DNA of 7,787 bases from Verrucomicrobiota bacterium. GTDB taxonomy: Bacteria > Verrucomicrobiota > Verrucomicrobiia > Limisphaerales > JAFMIX01. Positions 1 to 4,605 of this stretch are shown in pieces. Made by a program: the position numbers and the translations under genes. Within the stretch, counting starts at the first letter, position 1; every line of letters begins with the position of its first letter. The notes under the pieces were generated by a model. It had not been told where the DNA came from. It did not search any database and saw only the letters and a list, made by a program, of their open reading frames with translations. The DNA lies in the NCBI GenBank assembly GCA_026397895.1, contig JAPLTZ010000069.1, positions 1 to 7,787 on the forward strand, read 5' to 3'.

Positions 1-66
1 ACCACCAAGACACGAAGGCACAAAGAATTTTTTCATGAACCTTTGTGTGCTTTGTGCCTTTGTGGT
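1..66. repeat. Intergenic CTTTGTG repeat with inverted-repeat arms
   Basis: The 11-bp arms AAGGCACAAAG (15-25) and CTTTGTGCCTT (50-60) are perfect inverted repeats around a 24-nt loop. Outer ends ACCAC (1-5) and GTGGT (62-66) can also pair. The right half contains three CTTTGTG words starting at 41, 50 and 58. It resembles the low-complexity 'cacgaaggcacaaag' intergenic repeats seen in many environmental bacteria. It could act as a terminator for a gene left of the window, or be a dispersed repeat; the 10 nt after it lead straight into the mazG start. The arms are seen directly and the role is inferred. Confidence 0.6.
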
Positions 67-75
67 TGAACAAAA

Positions 76-732
76 ATGAAAAAACAACCCGCCATCAACG
101 ACCTGCTGCAAGTCATGGCCAAGTTGCGTTCGCCCACGGGCTGCCCGTGGGACCGCGAGCAAAGCCACCTGACGCTCCGCCGCCACGCCATCGAGGAAGT
201 TTACGAACTGATTGACGCCATCGAGGCCGGCGACGACGTGGAGATGGCCGAGGAACTCGGCGACCTGCTCTTGCAGGTGGTGTTCCACGCCCAGATGGCG
301 CAGGAGCGCGGCGCGTTCGATTTCGAGAAGGTCGCGCGGCATCTGGTGGACAAGCTCGTCCGCCGCCACCCGCACGTCTTCGGCACGACGAAGGTGAAGA
401 ATGTGGACGAGGTCTGGGCGAACTGGGAGCGCATCAAGAAGGCCGAGAAACACGGCACGCGCCACGCCCGGCCTTCCGCGCTCGACGGCATCCCGAAACA
501 TCTGCCCGCCCTACTCCGCGCCGAGAAACTTTTGAAGAAGGCGCGCAAAGCCAAGTTGCTTTCCGAGACCAAACCTCGTAACAAACCCGGCAAGACCGCG
601 CTTGCCCAAGAATTGTTTGCGCTGGTGGAATTCGCGCAATCGCTCGGCTGGTCGGCGGAGGAATTGTTGTGCGCGGAAATCAAGCAGCGCGAGCGCGAGC
701 TGCGGCGGCGGGAAAAACGGGCGGCGAGGTAG
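76..732 (+). CDS. mazG: MazG-family nucleoside triphosphate pyrophosphohydrolase
   Basis: A 218-residue cytosolic all-alpha NTP pyrophosphohydrolase, expected to hydrolyse (d)NTPs to NMP and pyrophosphate in nucleotide-pool cleaning. The N-terminal MazG domain is well preserved: SPTGCPWDREQSH (residues 19-31), the EExxE metal motif (E40, E41, E44), ELGDLLLQVVFHAQ with E60 and D63, and RRHPHVFG (97-104). The linker ALDGIPKHLPALLRAEKL (about 135-152) is also typical. E. coli MazG is about 263 residues with two such domains. Here the second is shortened: the stretch that should carry the second EExxE is missing, and only the AQELFALVEFAQSLGW helix and a basic RERELRRREKR tail remain. The ATG at 76 has no Shine-Dalgarno sequence, only an AACAAAA leader. 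Family assignment is secure; exact substrate is not. Confidence 0.93.
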   Translation: MKKQPAINDLLQVMAKLRSPTGCPWDREQSHLTLRRHAIEEVYELIDAIEAGDDVEMAEELGDLLLQVVFHAQMAQERGAFDFEKVARHLVDKLVRRHPHVFGTTKVKNVDEVWANWERIKKAEKHGTRHARPSALDGIPKHLPALLRAEKLLKKARKAKLLSETKPRNKPGKTALAQELFALVEFAQSLGWSAEELLCAEIKQRERELRRREKRAAR

Positions 733-793
733 GCGGCGGCTTCAGCGGTGGCCGCTTGCATCAGCCGAGCGGGCGGCCTATGCTCACGCCATC

Positions 794-1021
794 GTGAAAC
801 AACCGTTCATCAACGTTGAGGAAAAGGTTGACCGCTTTGTGGGCCGCCGGACGAAGTCGCCGGACGCGCTTTCGACCAAGACCAGCAACAAGGCGGAGGC
901 CATCGCCTGGCGCAAGGCTTTCGGCGGCGTGCGAATCCCGCGCGGAGTGCACCGGTTTCAAACCCACGAAGAGGCGGATGCCTGGTTATGGCGGATGATT
1001 TGCCAGCCAAAGCGGAGTTAG
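794..1021 (+). CDS. Small unknown protein, partner of the overlapping nucleotidyltransferase gene
   Basis: A 75-residue basic protein of unknown function, read from a GTG at 794 because no in-frame ATG lies nearby. The frame is open upstream, so the start is uncertain. Visible features are a polar N-terminal half with KVDRFVGRR, then a compact C-terminal motif with PRGVHRFQTHEEADAWLWRM (residues about 49-68). That 'RF.THEEAD.W' ending is, from memory, recurrent in small proteins encoded just before nucleotidyltransferase-fold genes. There is no signal peptide or membrane segment. The last 34 nt overlap the next gene in another frame, so translational coupling is likely. It may be the antitoxin-like or accessory half of a two-gene module; that function is inferred from layout only. 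It starts 61 nt after the mazG stop. Confidence 0.6.
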   Translation: MKQPFINVEEKVDRFVGRRTKSPDALSTKTSNKAEAIAWRKAFGGVRIPRGVHRFQTHEEADAWLWRMICQPKRS

Positions 1022-1506
1022 AACCGCGCCAGCCGACGGTGGAGGATTTGCGGGACTTGTGCCGCGAACTCAACCTGCGGAAGGCAAAATACGTCGTCAT
1101 CGGCGGCTTCGCCATCCGCGCCGCCAACTACAACCGCTCCACGATGGATGTGGATTTGATTGTTGCCGCCGACCGCGAAAATGAGGCGAAGGTTTTTGCC
1201 GCGCTCGCCACCCTGCCGGACAACGCTGTGCGCGAACTGCAACCCGGCGAACTTCAATTGCACAACGTCATCCGGGTCGGCGACGAAATTGTCGTGGATT
1301 TGCTGCGGTCGGCGGGCGGGATTGATTACGCGGAAGCGTCCAAAGATGTCGTGGTGAGGGAAGTGGACGGCGTGCCCATCCCGTTCGCCTCGCCCAGATT
1401 GCTCTGGCGCATGAAGGCCGTGACGCACCGCGAAAAGGACGCCGGCGATCTGGTGTTTCTGCGCCAGTGGTTCGCCGAGCGCGGGGAACAGCCGCCGCAG
1501 GTTTGA
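988..1506 (+). CDS. Nucleotidyltransferase-fold protein (MNT/AbiEii-like)
   Basis: A 172-residue protein with the signature of the Pol-beta-like nucleotidyltransferase superfamily. KYVVIGGFAIRAANYNRST (34-52) carries the GG loop, followed by the paired acidic residues of MDVDLIV (D54, D56). A third candidate metal ligand is D104 in IVVDLL. The C-terminal PRLLWRMKAVTHREKDAGDL (136-155) matches the helical K/R...KD..D segment of AbiEii-type and DUF6036-like nucleotidyltransferases. It could transfer a nucleotide to a protein or RNA target, as in the MNT/HEPN and AbiE toxin-antitoxin families, but no HEPN or AbiEi partner is visible here. The ATG at 988 lies inside the preceding 75-residue gene, with a 34-nt overlap and no Shine-Dalgarno sequence. 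The fold is well supported and the biological role open. Confidence 0.8.
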   Translation: MADDLPAKAELEPRQPTVEDLRDLCRELNLRKAKYVVIGGFAIRAANYNRSTMDVDLIVAADRENEAKVFAALATLPDNAVRELQPGELQLHNVIRVGDEIVVDLLRSAGGIDYAEASKDVVVREVDGVPIPFASPRLLWRMKAVTHREKDAGDLVFLRQWFAERGEQPPQV

Positions 1507-1542
1507 TTCTTCCGGCGTTTCACTTTATCCTCCCCGCAATTT

Positions 1543-2652
1543 ATGACTGATCCGCGATACTCCAAACTGGCGAAGCTGCTGGCCGAATATTCCTGCGAAC
1601 TGAAAAAAGGCGAGAACGTCCTCGTTGACGTGACCGACATCCCGGACGAGTTCACGGTGGAACTCATCCGCGCCGTGCGCGCCACGGGCGCGACGCCGCT
1701 GGTGGAGACGCGCCATTCACGCGTGGGCCGGGAGCTGTTGCGGGGCACGGATCAGAAGCGCGCCAAGCTGATGCGCGCGGTGGAGATGTTCCGCATGAAG
1801 AAGGTGCAGGCGTTCATCGCGCTGCGCGGCAGCCACAACGCCAGCGAGAGTTCCGATGTGCCGGGCAAGGTGATGCAGATGTATTCCAAGACGCTGCGGC
1901 CGGTGCAGGATTACCGCGTGAACAAGACGAAGTGGGTGGTGCTGCGCTGGCCGACGCCGAGCATGGCGCAGGCGGCGAACATGAGCACGGAGGCGTTCGA
2001 GGATTTTTATTTCAACGTCTGCACGCTCGATTACGCGAAGATGGCGAAGGTGAGCCAGCCGTTGAAAAAGCGGATGCAGAAGGCGGACAAGGTGCGGCTG
2101 GTCGCGCCGGGAACGGAATTGGATTTCAGCATCAAGGGCATCGGCGCGGTGGAATGTGTCGGCTCGCGCAACATCCCGGACGGCGAGGTGTTTTCCTGTC
2201 CGGTGAAGCCGAGCGTGAACGGTGTCATCCAGTTCAACACGCCGACGATCTATTCCGGCACGAAGTTCGAGAACGTGCGGCTGGAGTTTAAGGACGGCAA
2301 GGTGGTGAAGGCGACGGGCAGCAACACGAAGAAGTTGAACGAGATTCTGGACACCGATGCCGGCGCGCGTTACGTCGGCGAATTTGCGCTGGGTTTCAAC
2401 CCCTACATCCTGAATCCGATGTGCGACATTTTGTTCGATGAGAAGATCGCCGGCTCGCTGCACTTCACGCCGGGGCAGGCGTATGAGGATTGCGACAACG
2501 GCAACCGCAGCGCCATGCACTGGGACATGGTGCTGATCCAGCGGCCCGAATGGGGCGGCGGCGAAATCTGGTTCGACAACGAGCTCATCCGCAAAGACGG
2601 CCTGTTCGTGCCGAAGGATTTGAAGCCGCTGAATCCCGCGAATCTGAAGTGA
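1543..2652 (+). CDS. M29-family metallo-aminopeptidase (AmpS/thermophilic aminopeptidase type)
   Basis: A 369-residue cytosolic aminopeptidase that would remove N-terminal residues from peptides using a two-metal centre. The family pattern is clear. N-terminal YSKLAKLLAEYSCELKKGE (6-24) and RATGATPLVETRH (46-58) belong to the first domain. Candidate metal ligands are E215 in NIPDGEVF, E280 in RYVGEFALGFNP, H307 in GSLHFTPG, and H326 with D328 in SAMHWDMVL. The assignment of these residues is from memory of family members. The length is near the low end for M29 (usually about 370-415), mainly because the loop between H307 and H326 is short. The ATG at 1543 follows a pyrimidine-rich leader (TCCTCCCCGC) with no Shine-Dalgarno sequence, 36 nt after the previous stop. 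The gene ends just before a shared bidirectional hairpin. Confidence 0.9.
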   Translation: MTDPRYSKLAKLLAEYSCELKKGENVLVDVTDIPDEFTVELIRAVRATGATPLVETRHSRVGRELLRGTDQKRAKLMRAVEMFRMKKVQAFIALRGSHNASESSDVPGKVMQMYSKTLRPVQDYRVNKTKWVVLRWPTPSMAQAANMSTEAFEDFYFNVCTLDYAKMAKVSQPLKKRMQKADKVRLVAPGTELDFSIKGIGAVECVGSRNIPDGEVFSCPVKPSVNGVIQFNTPTIYSGTKFENVRLEFKDGKVVKATGSNTKKLNEILDTDAGARYVGEFALGFNPYILNPMCDILFDEKIAGSLHFTPGQAYEDCDNGNRSAMHWDMVLIQRPEWGGGEIWFDNELIRKDGLFVPKDLKPLNPANLK

Positions 2653-2667
2653 CCAAACGCCAAAGCA

Positions 2668-2700
2668 AAACGCCGCGCGGGCAAAACCAGCGCGGTGTTT
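2668..2700. terminator. Bidirectional intrinsic terminator
   Basis: Arms AAACGCCGCGC (2668-2678) and GCGCGGTGTTT (2690-2700) pair over 11 positions with one G-T wobble around an 11-nt loop. On the + strand the stem ends in a T-rich run (TTTGTGTTT). On the - strand the A-rich left side (CAAAGCAAAA) becomes a T-rich tail. It lies between the convergent aminopeptidase and LysR genes, so it probably ends both transcripts. Confidence 0.7.
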
Positions 2701-2718
2701 GTGTTTCCGGGCGAAAGG

Positions 2719-3603
2719 TTATTTGTCCTCGTCCTTGAGCAGCGAGATGAACTGCTTCATCGCGGGCGAGAGCACCTTGTTTTTCTTGTAGATTGCGGCG
2801 ATGGGGCGGACAAAATCGCCGTCCTCGAGCGTGACGGCCACGAGCGTCTGCTTGGCGATTTCCTGCACGATGGTCGCCAGCGGGACGATGGAGATGCCGG
2901 CGTTGATTTCCACGGCGCGCTTGACGGTTTCCACGTTGTCGAACTCCATCACGGTCTGCACTTCGACGCTGAAATCCTTGAGGATTTTGTCCAGCGCCTT
3001 GCGCGTGGGGATGTCCGGCTCGAACGCGATGAATTTCTGCCCGGTGATGGCCTTGAGCTTGATGCTCTTGTTTTTCGCGAACGGATGGCTCGGATGGCAA
3101 ATCAGCACCAGCGGGTCTTTGCGCAACTGGACGGTCTCCACCTTCGCGTCCTTGGTCGGATACGCCACGAGACCGAGGTCCACGACGTTGCTCAGCACGT
3201 CGTCATAGACCTGGTTCGCGCGGCGGTATTCCACGTGGACGTTGACCGTGGGATACGTCTTGAGGAAGCGCTTGACGTAGGTCGGCAGCTCATGCAACCC
3301 GATGCTGTAAATCGTCGTCACGCGGATCGTGCCGGAGATGATGTCCTTGATCTCCTGGAGCGTGTTTTGCAGCGCGTCGTAGGTCTGGATGATCTGCTTG
3401 CTGTAATCGTAAAGCACCTGCCCCTCGCGCGTGAGCCGGAACTTTTTTTTGCTGCGCTCGATGAGCAGCGACTTGAACAGCCGCTCCAGCGAACTGATCT
3501 GCTGGCTCACGGCGGATTGGGTGACTTCATTGATCTGCGCGGCTTTAGTGAAACTTTCCGTCTCCGCGAGGTCACAAAACATTTTCAGACTTTCGATTTG
3601 CAT
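2719..3603 (-). CDS. LysR-type transcriptional regulator
   Basis: A 294-residue LysR-type regulator. The N-terminal winged helix-turn-helix spans residues 1-60: MQIESLKMFCDLAETESFTK, then helices through QSAVSQQISSLERLF and the wing KKKFRLTREG. A linker helix (about 61-88) follows, then a two-lobe effector-binding domain from about residue 91 (GTIRVTTIYSIGL) including GLVAYPTKD, DPLVLICHPSHPFA, and NAGISIVPLATI. The family usually binds DNA as tetramers and answers to a small metabolite; the ligand is not readable here. I chose the ATG at 3603 because LysR proteins start right at this MxIESLxxF motif. An upstream in-frame ATG at 3642 would add 13 residues (MVDSKLELVLFIT) and run through the palindrome at 3613-3626. 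No Shine-Dalgarno sequence is seen. The gene is divergent from pyrE and may act on the shared intergenic region. Confidence 0.93.
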   Translation of the reverse strand: MQIESLKMFCDLAETESFTKAAQINEVTQSAVSQQISSLERLFKSLLIERSKKKFRLTREGQVLYDYSKQIIQTYDALQNTLQEIKDIISGTIRVTTIYSIGLHELPTYVKRFLKTYPTVNVHVEYRRANQVYDDVLSNVVDLGLVAYPTKDAKVETVQLRKDPLVLICHPSHPFAKNKSIKLKAITGQKFIAFEPDIPTRKALDKILKDFSVEVQTVMEFDNVETVKRAVEINAGISIVPLATIVQEIAKQTLVAVTLEDGDFVRPIAAIYKKNKVLSPAMKQFISLLKDEDK

Positions 3604-3612
3604 GGTGATAAA

Positions 3613-3626
3613 TAGAACAAGTTCTA
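3613..3626. promoter_or_regulatory. Palindromic operator candidate before the LysR gene
   Basis: TAGAAC-AA-GTTCTA is a perfect 6+6 bp dyad ending 10 nt upstream of the chosen LysR start. The position suits autorepression by the regulator. It is not an exact T-N11-A box, so binding by this LysR protein is inference. Confidence 0.45.
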
Positions 3627-3642
3627 ATTTCGAGTCAACCAT

Positions 3643-3653
3643 TTATCTAATAA
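3643..3653. promoter_or_regulatory. TTAT-CTA-ATAA dyad in the LysR/pyrE divergent region
   Basis: A short AT-rich dyad (TTAT/ATAA with a 3-nt centre) lies in the only AT-rich stretch between the divergent genes (about 3607-3660). The 11-bp span has the general look of a LysR T-N11-A site core. The region between it and pyrE (3660-3712) is C-rich and featureless. I could not settle on convincing -35/-10 boxes for either gene. Confidence 0.3.
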
Positions 3654-3712
3654 TCAAAACCCCCGCCATTTTCCGCTTTGCTCCCGCCGCCGGAAATCTA
3701 CCATCCCCCGCC

Positions 3713-4279
3713 ATGACGAAAGCACAAGTCCTGCAAGTCTTCCGCGACACCGGCGCGCTGCTCGAAGGCCACTTCATCCTTCGCAGCGGCCTGCACAGCC
3801 GGCAATTCTTTCAATGCGCCATCGCCCTCCAGCAGATGCCCATCGTCGAGCAGCTCGGCGCGGCGCTCACCGCCAAGGTCCGCTCGCTTGGTGCCGTCAC
3901 CGTCGTCTCGCCCGCGATGGGTGGCCTCGTGCTCGGCCAGGAAGTCGCCCGCCAGCTCGGCATCCGCTTCATTTTCGTGGAGAAGGAAGAGGGTAAGCTC
4001 GTCCTGCGCCGCGGCTTCAAGATCGCGCCCGGCGAAAAGATTCTCATCGTCGAGGACGTCGTCACCAAGGGCGGGCGCGTGCAGGAAACCCTGGACATCG
4101 TCCGCGCCCATCACGGCGAAGTCTTGGCCGTGGCCGTGGCCGTGGATCGCTCGAACGGCTTGGTGAATTTCGGCGTGCCGCTGCACAGCCTGATTGCGCT
4201 CGAAGTCGAAACCTTCGACCCGGCCAAACTCCCGCCCGACCTCGCCAACACTCCCGCCGTCAAACCGGGAAGCAAATAA
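3713..4279 (+). CDS. pyrE: Orotate phosphoribosyltransferase
   Basis: A 188-residue enzyme of de novo pyrimidine synthesis that joins orotate and PRPP to give orotidine 5'-monophosphate and pyrophosphate, in the cytosol, normally as a dimer. The diagnostic PRPP-binding motif is ILIVEDVVTKGG (residues 110-121, with E114-D115). N-terminal GHFILRSGLHSRQFF (19-33) carries the family's substrate-binding segment, SPAMGGLVLGQEVA (66-79) is the second conserved loop, and FVEKEEGKLVLRRGF (88-102) the flexible catalytic loop region. The length fits the short OPRT form (about 180-200 residues). The ATG at 3713 starts the recognisable domain. The frame is open further upstream, but that part overlaps the divergent LysR gene and has no homology. 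No Shine-Dalgarno sequence is present (leader CCATCCCCCGCC). No other pyrimidine gene is adjacent. Confidence 0.93.
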   Translation: MTKAQVLQVFRDTGALLEGHFILRSGLHSRQFFQCAIALQQMPIVEQLGAALTAKVRSLGAVTVVSPAMGGLVLGQEVARQLGIRFIFVEKEEGKLVLRRGFKIAPGEKILIVEDVVTKGGRVQETLDIVRAHHGEVLAVAVAVDRSNGLVNFGVPLHSLIALEVETFDPAKLPPDLANTPAVKPGSK

Positions 4280-4282
4280 TAC

Positions 4283-4405
4283 GGAGCGCGGCTGTGGTCG
4301 TAGGCCCAGCCGCAGCAGCTTCGCAAGTCGGGAGATTTGGAAATCTTCAACGCCTTTGTGCTATTGGTCGTGCTGCGGCTGATGCTTCGCACACAGCCGC
4401 GCTCC
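4283..4405. repeat. Two-hairpin REP/BIME-like intergenic element
   Basis: Outer arms GGAGCGCGGCTGTG (4283-4296) and CACAGCCGCGCTCC (4392-4405) are perfect 14-bp inverted repeats. Inner arms CAGCCGCAGCA (4307-4317) and TGCTGCGGCTG (4371-4381) are perfect 11-bp inverted repeats. The gaps between outer and inner arms are exactly 10 nt on both sides. Each half can instead fold alone: GCGGCTG (4288-4294) with CAGCCGC (4307-4313), and GCGGCTG (4375-4381) with CAGCCGC (4394-4400), each with a 12-nt loop. The centre holds AGATTT-GG-AAATCT (4333-4346). Direct repeats TGGTCGT (4295, 4365) and GCTTCGCA (4318, 4384) are interleaved. This layout suggests a dispersed palindromic repeat unit; it begins 3 nt after the pyrE stop. 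Confidence 0.75.
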
Positions 4406-4412
4406 CTCCAAC

Positions 4413-4455
4413 TGCGCCACCAAAACTGTGCCACGCCCGTTTTAAGTGTGCCACG
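4413..4455. repeat. Repeated TGYGCCAC words upstream of dnaK
   Basis: TGCGCCAC (4413-4420) and two copies of TGTGCCACG (4427-4435 and 4447-4455) lie in direct orientation. The two exact copies are spaced 20 bp, about two helical turns. The core GTG-C-CAC has dyad character. They sit about 125-150 bp before the projected dnaK transcription start, a usual distance for activator sites. Binding is not shown. The following stretch 4456-4550 shows nothing further beyond a small CGCC-TTT-GGCG hairpin at 4460-4470. Confidence 0.35.
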
Positions 4456-4550
4456 GTGTCGCCTTTGGCGCGGTTTCCCGCGTCCCTATTTTTCCGCCAA
4501 AACACAAATCCGCCCTGTGTTTACAGCCTGTTCCTGCGCTTTCGCCGGTA

Positions 4551-4567
4551 GCGGCACTGGCATTGCT
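4551..4567 (+). promoter_or_regulatory. Candidate sigma-54 promoter for dnaK
   Basis: GCGGCACTGGCATTGCT has GG (4553-4554) and GC (4565-4566) separated by exactly 10 nt. It matches the -24/-12 consensus TGGCACG-N4-TTGCW at GGCAC and TTGCT. The mismatches are C for the first T and T for the last G of the -24 box. The projected start is near 4578, giving a 28-nt leader before the dnaK ATG. No good sigma-70 pair and no CIRCE were found here. The match is seen; use by RpoN is inferred. Confidence 0.45.
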
Positions 4568-4605
4568 AGGAAGATGGTTGCAGTTAACAAACAAAACAAA
4601 ATTTT

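Noticed and set aside
1717..2520. Long open frame on the - strand inside the aminopeptidase gene
   Set aside because: It is His/Arg/Leu-rich and antisense to a well-supported gene. GC-rich codon structure commonly creates such mirrors. The same holds for the long - strand frames inside dnaK and pyrE.
2695..3615. Open frame on + opposite the LysR gene
   Set aside because: Its translation is Asp/Val/Leu/His-rich without any family motif, and the opposite strand encodes a complete LysR protein.
3431..3712. N-terminal extension of pyrE
   Set aside because: The upstream frame overlaps the LysR coding region on the other strand, and its translation is Ser-rich without OPRT similarity; the domain begins at 3713.
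4520..4548. TTTACA as a sigma-70 -35 box for dnaK
   Set aside because: No acceptable -10 box follows at 16-18 nt; the sequence there is GC-rich.
4280..4605. Short open frames on + across the pyrE-dnaK gap
   Set aside because: They run through the repeat element and promoter, have Arg/Ser/Pro-rich translations without recognisable domains, and overlap one another in all frames. They are typical chance frames in GC-rich DNA.
4480..4605. CIRCE operator (TTAGCACTC-N9-GAGTGCTAA) before dnaK, and also before groES and groEL
   Set aside because: Neither half-site is present in any of the three leaders, so HrcA control is not supported.
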